From NCBI GenBank assembly GCA_017615125.1, contig JAGAAS010000101.1, forward strand, positions 1 to 42,587: a stretch of 42,587 bases of DNA. Reading direction: 5' to 3'. Positions 15,517 to 24,265 of this stretch are shown in pieces (position 1 is the stretch's first letter; each line of letters starts with the position of its first letter). The notes beneath the pieces were generated by a model that saw only the letters and a program-made list of their open reading frames with translations, was not told the DNA's origin and ran no database searches. A program made the translations under genes and the position numbers. The DNA comes from Bacteroidaceae bacterium. Lineage in GTDB: Bacteria; Bacteroidota; Bacteroidia; Bacteroidales; Bacteroidaceae.

Positions 15517-17964
15517 ATGGAAACAGACAATATCTCTTGCTGTGCCGACAACTCAACCCGCGTTGCCAACTACGCGCTGAAGTATCCCGAGAACGAAGGA
15601 GGCATGAACGCCCGCATCCGTCGCCTGCGCGAGGAGTCGGTGAATGCGCAGCCTTCGCTCACCATCGAGCGCGCCCTCATCGAAACGGCTTTCTACAAGG
15701 AAAACTACGGGAAATACTCCCTCCCTATGCTCCGCGCCCTTAATTTCTACGAGATATGCAAGCGGAAAACCATCTATATCGGAAAAGACGAGCTCATCGT
15801 GGGAGAGCGCGGGCCGAAGCCCAAGGCTGTGCCGACGTTCCCCGAGCTAACGTGTCACAGCGTGGAGGATCTGCACGTGCTGAACGAACGAGACCTGCAG
15901 CCCTATTACATTTCGCAGGAGGACATCGATACCTACGAGCGCGAAATCATTCCCTACTGGAAGGGACGCACGCAACGCGAGCGTATCTTCAACCACGTGT
16001 CGCCCGCCTGGAAACGTGCCTACGAGGCAGGCGTGTTTACCGAGTTTATGGAGCAGCGCGCTGCGGGACACACGGCTATGGACGGGAAGATGTATCATCG
16101 AGGACTGCTCGACGTAAAGGAACAGATCCGTCAGGAGCTGGAACGTCTCGACTTCATCAACGATGCGGAAGCTACCGACAAGATGGAAGAGCTGCAGGCG
16201 ATGTCTGTCAGCTGCGATGCGGCTATCCTGCTGGCAGAACGTCACGCAGAGCTGGCAGAGAAGATGGCGTCGGAGGAGAAAAACGAACAGCGCAAGAGCG
16301 AATTGTTGCGCATAGCTGAGGTTTGTCGCTGGGTGCCGGCACATGCTCCGCGCAACATGTGGGAAGCCATACAGACCTATTGGTTTACGCACTTGGGAAC
16401 GGTGACAGAGCTGAACGGCTGGGATTGTATGAATCCCGGGCATCTCGATCAGCACCTCTTCCCCTTCTATCAAAAGGAGATAGCAGCAGGAACCCTTACC
16501 CGTGAGCAGGCAAAAGAGCTCCTTTGCTGCCTTTGGATAAAGTTCAACAACCAGCCGGCACCTCCTAAGGTAGGCATCACGGCTCTGGAGAGCGGGACAT
16601 ATAACGATTTTGCCAATATCAATATAGGAGGAATCACGCGCGAGGGACAAGACGGGTCGAACGAGCTCTCGTACATGATTCTCGAGATACAGGAAGAGCT
16701 GCATATCTTACAGCCGGGACTCTCTATTCATATCAGCCACGTTACTCCCGATAAGTTCCTGATGGCTGGGTGCCACGTAATCCGGCAAGGATACGGCTAC
16801 CCGTCGGTTTTCAATCCCGACGTGTACACGATGGAGCTCATCCGGCAGGGAAAGAGCATCGAGGATGCGCGAGAAGGAGGCTGCTCGGGGTGCATCGAAG
16901 TGGGAGCCTTCGGAAAGGAAGCCTACCTGCTGACAGGCTATCTGAATACGCCCAAGATATTGGAGATAACGCTCCATAACGGAGTGGATCCTCGTACGGG
17001 AGAAAAGATAGGATTGGAAACAGGAGATCCCCGCAGCTTTACTTCCTACGAACAGCTCTACGATGCCTACTTGAAGCAGATTCATTACTTCGTGCTCCTG
17101 AAACAAAGGGAAAACAATTACATTGAGCGCATGTTTGCCCTCTATGCTCCTGCTACCTTCCTGAGCCTCTTCATCGACGACTGCATCAAGAAAGGAAAGG
17201 ATTATTATAACGGAGGAGCCCGCTACAACACGCAATATATTCAGTGCTGCGGTTTGGGAACATCTACCGATTCGTTGGCAGTCTTGAAGAAACATGTCTT
17301 CGAAGACAAGAAATACTCAATGGACGACATCATCCGCGCTACCGATACGAATTTCGAGGGAAACGAGAAGATGCGGCAGTTTATCATCAACCGCACGCCC
17401 TTCTTCGGCAACGACGACGACTATGCCGACAGCATAGCCGTAAGGCTCTACGACGATTTGGTTGACTGCCTCAGCGGAAAGCCTAACACGCGCGGAGGAA
17501 AGACGTGCCTCGATATGCTGTCGACGACTTGTCATAACTACTTCGGTTCCGTCTGCAACGCAACGCCTAACGGGCGCCTGGAAGGGTTTGCTATCTCCGA
17601 CGGAACATCTCCCTCGCACGGCTCCGACGTGAACGGGCCCACGAGCTTGATTAAGTCTCTCGGTAAGCTAGATCAGACGAAGAGTGGCGGAACCCTTCTC
17701 AACTGTCGCTTCGTCCCAGCCCTCCTGAAGCGGGAAGAAGACCTTGAGAAGCTGGCGCACCTTATCCGAACGTATTTCACTCTCGGCGGGCATCACATCC
17801 AGTTCAATGTCGTTGATACGGAAACGCTCCGCGACGCGCAGAAAAACCCCGACGCTTACAAAGGATTGCTCGTGAGGATGGCGGGCTATAGCGATTTCTT
17901 CAACGATATGAATTCGCAACTGCAGAACGACATTATTGCTCGTACTGAAAACGAAAGCTTCTGA
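15517..17964 (+). CDS. hypD: Trans-4-hydroxy-L-proline dehydratase, glycyl-radical enzyme (HypD)
   Basis: An 815-residue glycyl-radical enzyme that removes water from trans-4-hydroxy-L-proline to give 1-pyrroline-5-carboxylate under anaerobic conditions. Compared from memory with C. difficile HypD, all active-site positions align at a constant offset of 25: Phe177, His185, Asp303, Ser359, Phe365, thiyl Cys459, Glu461 (in GCSGCIEVGAFGKEAY), Tyr475, Thr670 and glycyl-radical Gly790 (RMAGYSDFF). The constant offset and full residue match separate it from pyruvate formate-lyase, CutC and diol dehydratases. The N-terminus is about 25 residues longer than HypD; an alternative start at 15604 has AGGAGG directly before it, probably too close to work. 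The activase follows after 73 bases. The pyrroline-5-carboxylate reductase gene often found nearby is absent. Confidence 0.88.
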   Translation: METDNISCCADNSTRVANYALKYPENEGGMNARIRRLREESVNAQPSLTIERALIETAFYKENYGKYSLPMLRALNFYEICKRKTIYIGKDELIVGERGPKPKAVPTFPELTCHSVEDLHVLNERDLQPYYISQEDIDTYEREIIPYWKGRTQRERIFNHVSPAWKRAYEAGVFTEFMEQRAAGHTAMDGKMYHRGLLDVKEQIRQELERLDFINDAEATDKMEELQAMSVSCDAAILLAERHAELAEKMASEEKNEQRKSELLRIAEVCRWVPAHAPRNMWEAIQTYWFTHLGTVTELNGWDCMNPGHLDQHLFPFYQKEIAAGTLTREQAKELLCCLWIKFNNQPAPPKVGITALESGTYNDFANINIGGITREGQDGSNELSYMILEIQEELHILQPGLSIHISHVTPDKFLMAGCHVIRQGYGYPSVFNPDVYTMELIRQGKSIEDAREGGCSGCIEVGAFGKEAYLLTGYLNTPKILEITLHNGVDPRTGEKIGLETGDPRSFTSYEQLYDAYLKQIHYFVLLKQRENNYIERMFALYAPATFLSLFIDDCIKKGKDYYNGGARYNTQYIQCCGLGTSTDSLAVLKKHVFEDKKYSMDDIIRATDTNFEGNEKMRQFIINRTPFFGNDDDYADSIAVRLYDDLVDCLSGKPNTRGGKTCLDMLSTTCHNYFGSVCNATPNGRLEGFAISDGTSPSHGSDVNGPTSLIKSLGKLDQTKSGGTLLNCRFVPALLKREEDLEKLAHLIRTYFTLGGHHIQFNVVDTETLRDAQKNPDAYKGLLVRMAGYSDFFNDMNSQLQNDIIARTENESF

Positions 17965-18037
17965 TAAGCCAAGAAAGCTAACTGAAAGACAAAACATCTC
18001 GCCTTGCAAGAGAAATAAATGAACTTCAAATCTTCTG

Positions 18038-18946
18038 ATGAGCCTGATATTTGACATCAAGAAATACGCAATTAACGACGGGCCAGGCATTCGAGTAACG
18101 ATTTTCCTGAAAGGATGTCCGTTGCGTTGCATCTGGTGCCATAATCCGGAAGGATGGTCAAGCCAGAAGGAAAAGATGTATAAGGCGCAGAAGTGCATCG
18201 GCTGCCAAAGTTGCGTGGATGTTTGCCCGCAGCATGCTTTGCAGTTAACTCCCGAGGGAATTCGTCCGACAGGAAATAAGTGTATCCTTTGCGGGCGTTG
18301 CGCCGAAGAGTGTCCTACGAAGGCGCTGGAGATAAGCGGAAGGGAATGGCCTCTGGAGGAGTTGATGCGTGTTGTGGAGAAAGAGCGTCAAGTGCTGGAA
18401 GAGAGTGGAGGAGGAGTTACGCTTTGCGGAGGAGAGCCGCTTCTGCATCCGGATTATACGCTTTTGCTGCTCAAGGAACTTGGGAAGCACGGCTTCCACA
18501 GAGCTGTCGACACCACGCTTTTTGCTTCGGCTGATGTCGTAGAAAAGATAATGGAGAATTGCGAATTGCTTCTTGTGGACTTAAAACACATGGACAGCAA
18601 GAAACATCAGGAATTTACTGGTGTGCCGAATGAGCGTATTCTTACTAATATACGTCGTGTTTCGGAAGCAGGGAAGACATTTTGGATTCGTATCCCGCTG
18701 ATTGAGGGAGTGAATGCTGACGAAGAGAATATAACGTCATCTGCCGCTTTCCTCAGTAACTTACCCCATTCTCCAGCCGTTGTCAATCTTCTTCCGTATC
18801 ACGACATAGGGCGCGGAAAGCACGATAGGATGGGAACAACATACAATCCCGCTTCGCTGCCTATGTCGGTCCCTTCTTTGGAGCTGCAGCAACGCTGTAT
18901 TCAGATTTTCCGCGAAAAAGGATTGGATGCCAAAATAGGCGGATAA
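18038..18946 (+). CDS. Glycyl-radical enzyme activase, radical SAM (HypD activator)
   Basis: A 302-residue radical-SAM enzyme that installs the glycyl radical on its partner, here almost certainly HypD just upstream. The SAM cluster motif CxxxCxxC is Cys27, Cys31, Cys34 (GCPLRCIWCHNPEGW). An inserted bacterial-ferredoxin domain has two 4Fe-4S ligand sets (Cys53-56-59-63 and Cys82-85-88-92). GGVTLCGGEPLLHPDY is the GGE SAM-binding segment. Length and domain order fit activases of the HypD, CutD and BssD type and exclude the shorter PflA. It ends four bases from the stop of the convergent purF-like gene, leaving no room for a terminator. Confidence 0.93.
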   Translation: MSLIFDIKKYAINDGPGIRVTIFLKGCPLRCIWCHNPEGWSSQKEKMYKAQKCIGCQSCVDVCPQHALQLTPEGIRPTGNKCILCGRCAEECPTKALEISGREWPLEELMRVVEKERQVLEESGGGVTLCGGEPLLHPDYTLLLLKELGKHGFHRAVDTTLFASADVVEKIMENCELLLVDLKHMDSKKHQEFTGVPNERILTNIRRVSEAGKTFWIRIPLIEGVNADEENITSSAAFLSNLPHSPAVVNLLPYHDIGRGKHDRMGTTYNPASLPMSVPSLELQQRCIQIFREKGLDAKIGG

Positions 18947-18950
18947 AGCT

Positions 18951-20393
18951 TTATCTCTTTTCGTCGTCCGTCTTTTTCTGGGCTTCCTGAGCCATATAGC
19001 TGCTGCCGTCGAAACAATGAGTGCAGATGCGGCATTTAGGAAGTCCTATGGATGAAATAAGCGACTCTATCTTGTTGAATTTAAGAGACGTGAGCCCGAG
19101 CCTACGAGCTATCTCGTCTACCATCCTTTTGTATTCGGGCGTATCGGTTGTCGCGTATTTCTCAAGGTTCTTTGAGCCTCCTTCAAACTCCTCGATGATG
19201 CGTCGGGTGATAAGCTCCATATCCGTCTTGCTGTTTGTAAAGCCGATGAAAGGGCATCCGTAGACAAGCGGAGGGCATGATATGCGGCAATGAACCTCTT
19301 TGGCTCCGTATTCGAAGAAAGTGCGCACGTTATCCCTTAGCTGCGTGCCGCGCACGATAGAGTCGTCGCAGAAGACGATTTTCTTATCTTTCAGAATGGC
19401 TCCGTTAGGGATGAGTTTCATCTTTGCCACAAGGTTGCGACGAGCTTGATTATCAGGGGTGAAGCTTCGGGGCCAGGTGGGAGTGTACTTTAGGACGGCA
19501 CGTTTGTAGGGAATATGGCTCCCCTCGGAATATCCGAGAGCCATTCCTACGCCCGAGTCGGGAATACCGCACACGCAGTCGGCATCTACGTCATCTTCCT
19601 CGCCCATGATTTTCCCGCAAGCCTCGCGAATATACTCGGTATTGATGCCCAGATAGTCGCTGGAAGGGAATCCGTAGTAAACCCAGAGGAAAGAGCAGAT
19701 CTGCTCGTGCGGCTGAGGCTCTTGCAGGACTTCAATTCCGTCGGCGCGCAGACGCACGATTTCTCCCGGCCCTATGTCGCGAATGAGCTGATACTCAAGA
19801 TTTGGGAAGCTGGTCGATTCGCTTGAGGCAGCGTAGGAACCCTCTTTCTGTCCGATGACGATAGACGTTCGTCCCAGATAGTCGCGTGCTGCAATGATGC
19901 CGTCTTCGGTAAGGATGAGCATCGAGCAGGAACCTTTTATCTTGCTGTAGACGAGGTTAATGCCGTCGACGAAGGTTCGGCCCATGTTGATTAACAGAGC
20001 CACAAGCTCCGTCTGATTGATATTGTTTGCCGAAAGTTCGCTGAAGTGCATGTTCTGCGCCAGCAACTCGTCGGCTATCTCCTTGATGTTGTTTATTTTG
20101 GCAACGGTGACGACAGCATAGCGTCCCAGATGCGAATTGACTATGATCGGCTGTGGATCAGTGTCGCTGATGACGCCTAAGCCTTGATTGCCGACAAAAG
20201 AGTCAATCTCGTCTTCGAATTTCGAACGGAAGTAGTCGTGTTCGAGGCTGTGGATGGATCGGCAGAAGCCGTGTTCCTTGTCGAAGGTAACCAAGCCTGC
20301 ACGCCGCGTGCCCAAGTGCGAGTTATAGTCGGTGCCGTAGAACAGGTCACTTACACAGCGCCGAATGGAGACAATACCGAAAAATCCACCCAT
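18951..20393 (-). CDS. PurF-like amidophosphoribosyltransferase homologue lacking the glutaminase active site
   Basis: A 480-residue homologue of PurF, which makes 5-phosphoribosylamine from PRPP and glutamine. The phosphoribosyltransferase half looks intact: PRPP loop IVFCDDSIVRGT (339-350) and the DSGVGMALGYSEG region. Likely 4Fe-4S ligands match B. subtilis-type PurF: Cys233 (ICSFLW), Cys380 (GCPFIG), Cys457 and Cys460 (CTHCFDG). The glutaminase half is altered: the protein begins MGGFFGIVS instead of MCGIxG, so nucleophile Cys1 is absent, the RYST-type Arg segment is replaced (GLGVISDTDPQP) and the HNGNL oxyanion motif reads VAKINN. It could use free ammonia, another amine donor, or have a regulatory role. 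I believe proteins starting MGGFFG are conserved in Bacteroidales beside a normal PurF, but cannot check this here. Confidence 0.85.
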   Translation of the reverse strand: MGGFFGIVSIRRCVSDLFYGTDYNSHLGTRRAGLVTFDKEHGFCRSIHSLEHDYFRSKFEDEIDSFVGNQGLGVISDTDPQPIIVNSHLGRYAVVTVAKINNIKEIADELLAQNMHFSELSANNINQTELVALLINMGRTFVDGINLVYSKIKGSCSMLILTEDGIIAARDYLGRTSIVIGQKEGSYAASSESTSFPNLEYQLIRDIGPGEIVRLRADGIEVLQEPQPHEQICSFLWVYYGFPSSDYLGINTEYIREACGKIMGEEDDVDADCVCGIPDSGVGMALGYSEGSHIPYKRAVLKYTPTWPRSFTPDNQARRNLVAKMKLIPNGAILKDKKIVFCDDSIVRGTQLRDNVRTFFEYGAKEVHCRISCPPLVYGCPFIGFTNSKTDMELITRRIIEEFEGGSKNLEKYATTDTPEYKRMVDEIARRLGLTSLKFNKIESLISSIGLPKCRICTHCFDGSSYMAQEAQKKTDDEKR

Positions 20394-20453
20394 AAGTCAA
20401 AGGTTGAGAATAGTTTAATTATGCTGTCCCTTTTCTTGCGAAAAAAAGACTTG

Positions 20454-20461
20454 CAAAAGTA
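20454..20461 (-). promoter_or_regulatory. Promoter -7 box of the purF-like gene
   Basis: The minus strand reads TACTTTTG, matching TAnnTTTG, and predicts a leader of about 55 nt. No clear -33 element is seen. Confidence 0.5.
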
Positions 20462-20524
20462 CGCAAAAAAATCGGAAAAGCCACTATATCGGGGCAAGAA
20501 ATTTTTCGGTTTTTTTGATTAACA

Positions 20525-20645
20525 AATAATTCTTTTTCGAAAAAGAATCTCGCGAGATGTAGAAAGAATCTCGCGAGATGTAGAAAGAAAAAAAATTTTT
20601 TCCTTCTCGAAAAAAAATTATGAAGAAAGAAAAAAAATTTTTGCT
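20525..20645 (-). repeat. Dispersed A/T hairpin element with tandem 21-bp TCTCGCGAGA units
   Basis: Two copies of the palindrome TCTCGCGAGA (20548-20557 and 20569-20578) lie in 21-bp units of the form ATGTAGAAAGAATCTCGCGAG. They are followed by AGAAAGAAAAAAAATTTTTT, CCTTCTCGAAAA and ATGAAGAAAGAAAAAAAATT. The element reads on the minus strand compared with the copies at 5565 and 15072. It fills most of the gap between the purF-like gene and the S41 gene. Confidence 0.8.
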
Positions 20646-20691
20646 AAAGGAATAATCGTGGATAGCTTTTCGTTGTGAATGAGCGGAAAGG

Positions 20692-21567
20692 CTATTTTTC
20701 GCGAATCCACTTCAGCGCCTCTTCCAGCGGATTGCTTGTCTCGACATCAGGAGCGATGGGATCGTCGCAGAAAGCCTCTCCCGTACGGGCGACGTCGCAT
20801 CCGGTTGTCAGAATCAGTTTGGAGCCGTCGGGCAAAGGAAAACGGCTGTTGCAGGAAGCATATCCCGCTGTGGGCGTGCCGAAAACGCGCACGTTGCCCA
20901 ATCCTCGGAAGCAGATGAGCAAGGCTTCGCCCGAGCTTGCGGTAAGGCTGTCAGTCAAAATGGCTACAGGGCAGTCGATGTGTTCCGACTGGCTGACGCC
21001 TGCTACTCTGTTGACATAGGAAGGAGAAATCGTCGTCGTCCTTTTTCGGGATTTGAACTGCAGGATGTTGTCGTCGGGCAGGAGTGGGTGTATCGCGGCA
21101 ATCATTGGATACATGTTGCCTCCCGTATTACCCTGCAGATCTATCACAACACCCCGGATGTCGCTTGAGAGAGAGTCGAGAACTGTTTTTGCGTACTTGA
21201 CGCCTTGCTCTTTGCTGCCCGAGAAGGGAGGAAGCTTAATGACAGCAATCCCTTCGTTGTCCGTCGCAAACGAAGGCATCTCCCAGTCGGCAGAAATATC
21301 CTCTTTGACTTTTTCTGAAATGTAAAGGAACGAGTGTTTTCCTCCTGCAGCCTTCAGCGCCTTCCGGACGATGTCCTGAGCCTCTTCCAGCGAGTTGGGC
21401 GAAAGGGAAAGAACAGAGTCTTTCGTGCTTTCCCAAGCCGGGCCTTCTGCGTATAGGCCCTGATGATCCATTATCCAGACGGCTTTCCTGACGTATCCCT
21501 TGTTGGAATCCGCGCAGGAGAGCAGGAGGCAGCATGAAAGAGAAAGCAGGAGCAGGTTCCGTTTCAT
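20692..21567 (-). CDS. S41-family peptidase lipoprotein
   Basis: A 291-residue serine peptidase of the S41 (C-terminal processing or tricorn) fold, predicted to be a lipoprotein (MKRNLLLLSLSCCLLLSC, Cys18). The catalytic Ser is probably Ser211 in TDSLTASSGEA; His78 in GGKHSFLY and the GTPTAGYAS segment fit the His-Ser-Glu subtype rather than the Ser-Lys dyad of CtpA. The conserved DLQGNTGGNMYPM segment (143-155) shapes the substrate site. There is no PDZ domain, so it is shorter than CtpA proteins. It starts 12 bases after the upstream flavoprotein gene and is probably co-transcribed with it. Its substrate is unknown. Confidence 0.88.
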   Translation of the reverse strand: MKRNLLLLSLSCCLLLSCADSNKGYVRKAVWIMDHQGLYAEGPAWESTKDSVLSLSPNSLEEAQDIVRKALKAAGGKHSFLYISEKVKEDISADWEMPSFATDNEGIAVIKLPPFSGSKEQGVKYAKTVLDSLSSDIRGVVIDLQGNTGGNMYPMIAAIHPLLPDDNILQFKSRKRTTTISPSYVNRVAGVSQSEHIDCPVAILTDSLTASSGEALLICFRGLGNVRVFGTPTAGYASCNSRFPLPDGSKLILTTGCDVARTGEAFCDDPIAPDVETSNPLEEALKWIREK

Positions 21568-21579
21568 CTTCAGTCAGGA

Positions 21580-22092
21580 TTACGATTGGCGCTTGTCTAA
21601 CTTGTTGCCGCATTTCGGGCAGAAGACATCGTGCTTGTCGCAGACGGCTCCGCATTCCGAGCAGTTGATCTCGTTCTCTGCCGCCTCCTTGAAGCCGAAG
21701 TGGATGGTGCGCGGGGCTGTTGTGAACGAGCAGAAGGTAGCTGTCGCCTCGGTGAGCTTGTAAACGGCTGTGTTGCCGTCGTGCTCGTTGTACATCGCGC
21801 GTAGTTCTGGATAGCTGTCAAGCATGGATGCTTTGGCTTCGATGCGGGAGTCTTCTTCCAGAGTGGCAGCTACGCGCACCCAAGCGTTTTCCTCAGCGTT
21901 GTAGGCACAGAGCTCACACTTGGGGTTCATTTCTATCTGATGTGCAACCGATTTCACATGTCCTGTCTGAATGTAAAGATTACCTTCGAAAAGATTGACT
22001 GTACCGAAGGGACGAACATGAGGCTGGTTTCCTTCGCAAGTCGCGAGGAAATAGTAGTTGCATTTGCGGATAAACTGATAAACTTCTTCCAT
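21580..22092 (-). CDS. Pyridoxamine 5'-phosphate oxidase-like flavin-binding protein with zinc ribbon
   Basis: A 170-residue protein. Residues 1-135 form a split-barrel flavin-binding domain of the PNPOx-like type (YYFLATCEGNQPHVRPFGTV, then LYIQTGHVKSVAHQIEMNPKCEL). The C-terminal 30 residues form a zinc ribbon with two CxxC pairs (CSECG and CPKCG). Small members of this fold bind FMN, F420 or heme and often act as reductases; the substrate cannot be told from sequence. It lies in the minus-strand gene string after obg and before the S41 peptidase. Confidence 0.85.
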   Translation of the reverse strand: MEEVYQFIRKCNYYFLATCEGNQPHVRPFGTVNLFEGNLYIQTGHVKSVAHQIEMNPKCELCAYNAEENAWVRVAATLEEDSRIEAKASMLDSYPELRAMYNEHDGNTAVYKLTEATATFCSFTTAPRTIHFGFKEAAENEINCSECGAVCDKHDVFCPKCGNKLDKRQS

Positions 22093-22158
22093 GATATTCT
22101 TTGGGTGTTGATGGTATACTTATTCTCAATTGAGGCATATAATTTAAAAAGGAGAGCC

Positions 22159-22356
22159 TTACTTCTGCTGGCTATGCCGATTGGCACGTCGCTTGCGTAT
22201 TTCGGCTTTCTTCTTTGACGATGCGCTGAAGTGCTGCCCGGTAACGTAAGACTTCTTCTTTGCTTTTGTCTTCACTCGTTGCTTTTCAGGCTCTTCGTGG
22301 GAGGAGTCTTTGTGGAAGGTGATTCCTTGCTCCAGTATTTTAGAATAATCATCCAT
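22159..22356 (-). CDS. Small basic protein of unknown function
   Basis: A 65-residue protein, MDDYSKILEQGITFHKDSSH at the start and very rich in Lys and Arg after residue 25 (KKKAEIRKRRANRHSQQK at the end). No family recognised. It follows obg by 26 bases on the same strand and fits the spacing of a co-transcribed gene. The basic tail suggests RNA or ribosome binding, in keeping with Obg next door, but this is inference. It could be a chance frame, hence the modest confidence. Confidence 0.5.
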   Translation of the reverse strand: MDDYSKILEQGITFHKDSSHEEPEKQRVKTKAKKKSYVTGQHFSASSKKKAEIRKRRANRHSQQK

Positions 22357-22382
22357 CGTTGAAATGCCTTGTTAATCAAGCC

Positions 22383-23570
22383 TTACTTGTCATTAGCGTT
22401 TTCTTCGTCGTCTTCGTCAAACTCGTATTCGAAGTCCTCCAATTCCTCGTACTCTTCTTCCGCTTCAGGCACGAAAAGGTCTCCCTCCGCAGCATTTATT
22501 TCATCGAGGTCCTCCTTTGAAATGTTGCGATGCACGAGAGCTTCAGTTGCGTCTCCTCCAGCTATGGAAATGCGTATGGAGGTGCTGTTGAGCACTTGCC
22601 AGAGAATGTCCTTCAGCTGGGAGACGCCGAATCCGGTAACGGCAGAAATGAATATGTGAGGAATGTCTGTCGGCAGTTCCGGCTCGAGAAGCGAGATGAG
22701 CTCGTCGTCAAGCAAATCGCACTTCGTGATAGCCAGAACGCGCTCCTTGCTGAGCATATCAGGATTGAACGTTGCCAATTCCGAAAGCAGGATTTCGTAT
22801 TCGTGTCGGATGCTGTCCGTATCTCCCGGAATCATGAACAGAAGCACGCTGTTTCGCTCAATATGTCGCAGGAAGCGGAGTCCCAGCCCCTTTCCTTCAG
22901 AAGCCCCCTCGATGATTCCCGGGATGTCGGCCATCACAAAGGACTTCCCCTCGCGATAGCTGACGATGCCCAGGTTGGGTTCCATCGTGGTAAACGGATA
23001 GTTGGCAATCTTGGGCTTGGCTGCGCTGATGCTGGCGAGCAGGGTGCTTTTCCCCGCGTTGGGGAATCCTACGAGCCCTACGTCGGCAAGGAGCTTCAGC
23101 TCGAGGATGACCATCATCTCCTGCATGGGCTCTCCCGGCTGTGCAAAGCGGGGAGCCTGCCGCGTGGGCGTGCAGAAGTTGTAGTTGCCAAGTCCTCCGC
23201 GTCCTCCTCGGAGGAGGATGACCTCCTGCCCGTCGTCCGTGATGTCGCACAAGTACTCTCCCGTCTCGGCGTTGTAGGCAACAGTTCCGCAGGGAACCTC
23301 AATGATTCTGTCAGCGCCGTCGGCTCCTGTGGATTTGTTGCGGGAACCATTCTGCCCGTTTCCTGCGAAAATGTGACGGTCGTACCTCAGATGCAGCAGC
23401 GTCCAGTAATTACGGTTCCCGCGCAGTATGATGTGCCCTCCGCGTCCTCCGTTTCCCCCGTCGGGTCCTCCGTTGGGGTTGTACTTGACGCGCCTCATGT
23501 GTGTCGATCCTCGCCCTCCCTTTCCGGAACGGCAACAGATCTTAACGTAGTCAATGAAGTTCGATTCCAT
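22383..23570 (-). CDS. obg: GTPase Obg (ribosome assembly)
   Basis: A 395-residue essential GTPase that binds the 50S ribosomal subunit and takes part in ribosome assembly and the stringent response. The N-terminal Obg fold (1-155) has the Gly-rich pattern [20 protein letters not shown] and GGNGGRGG. The G domain carries G1 [10 protein letters not shown]3 DIPGI and G4 TKCD (in place of NKxD). The C-terminal 45 residues are strongly acidic ([20 protein letters not shown]). It sits between adk and the small basic gene; hpt-adk-obg on one strand is a familiar Bacteroidales order linking nucleotide supply and ribosome building. Confidence 0.96.
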   Translation of the reverse strand: MESNFIDYVKICCRSGKGGRGSTHMRRVKYNPNGGPDGGNGGRGGHIILRGNRNYWTLLHLRYDRHIFAGNGQNGSRNKSTGADGADRIIEVPCGTVAYNAETGEYLCDITDDGQEVILLRGGRGGLGNYNFCTPTRQAPRFAQPGEPMQEMMVILELKLLADVGLVGFPNAGKSTLLASISAAKPKIANYPFTTMEPNLGIVSYREGKSFVMADIPGIIEGASEGKGLGLRFLRHIERNSVLLFMIPGDTDSIRHEYEILLSELATFNPDMLSKERVLAITKCDLLDDELISLLEPELPTDIPHIFISAVTGFGVSQLKDILWQVLNSTSIRISIAGGDATEALVHRNISKEDLDEINAAEGDLFVPEAEEEYEELEDFEYEFDEDDEENANDK

Positions 23571-23664
23571 AATGTTGTTGAGTCAGTCTTGCGGGGCGCT
23601 TCTGAGGGAACCTGCTTTCGGCAGCGTGCGGATGGAGTAAAAAACGGCGTTGCAAGGGAAAGCC

Positions 23665-24243
23665 TTACAGCGACTTGATGTATTCAGCTATGTCTCTGAC
23701 CATTCCTTCCGGACCTATCTCGTCGGTATAATAGAAGGATTTCAGGACTCCCATCTCGGTGAAGTAGTCAGCCAACGGCTTTGTTTGCGTATAGTAGACT
23801 TCGAAGCGCTTCTTGATAGTCTCTTCGTTGTCGTCGGCACGTCCTTCCAGCTTGGCGCGGCGCAGCAGACGGGCGAGGAGGATGTCTTCGCTCACTTCCA
23901 GGTCGATAACAGCCGTGAGCTTCTCGTTGCGCTCCTCGAACATCTTGCCGAGAGCTTCCGCCTGGGTGATGGTGCGGGGGAATCCGTCGAGTATGACTCC
24001 CTTGCTGTCGGCGGGGAGGTTGTCGTAGACGTTGGCAAGAATGCCTATCATCAGTTCGTCGGGGATGAGCTGTCCCTTGTCGATGTAGCTCTTGGCGATG
24101 AGCCCGAGCTCGGTGTTATTGCGAATCTCTCCGCGAAGGACGTCTCCTGTGGAGATGTGCTCGAGGTTGAAAATCTCTTTCAGGCGTGCGCTGTAGGTCC
24201 CCTTTCCTGAGCCGGGGGCGCCGAAAATTACGAAGTTAAGCAT
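23665..24243 (-). CDS. adk: Adenylate kinase
   Basis: A 192-residue cytoplasmic enzyme that interconverts ATP plus AMP and two ADP. Walker A is GAPGSGKGT (8-16), the AMP-binding part includes HISTGDVLRGEI, the DGFPRT signature is present, and the LID region is short (RRAKLEGRADDNEE) with no zinc Cys. It follows hpt by 22 bases and precedes obg on the same strand. Confidence 0.96.
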   Translation of the reverse strand: MLNFVIFGAPGSGKGTYSARLKEIFNLEHISTGDVLRGEIRNNTELGLIAKSYIDKGQLIPDELMIGILANVYDNLPADSKGVILDGFPRTITQAEALGKMFEERNEKLTAVIDLEVSEDILLARLLRRAKLEGRADDNEETIKKRFEVYYTQTKPLADYFTEMGVLKSFYYTDEIGPEGMVRDIAEYIKSL

Positions 24244-24265
24244 ATAGTTGAATTAGTAAATGAGT

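Noticed and set aside
20541-20600. 21-bp repeats as a possible CRISPR array
   Set aside because: Two or three adjoining units with no spacers and no cas genes in the window.
21580-22092. Flavin-binding protein as true pyridoxamine phosphate oxidase (PdxH)
   Set aside because: It is shorter than PdxH, lacks its C-terminal signature and has a zinc ribbon in its place, so only the fold can be claimed.
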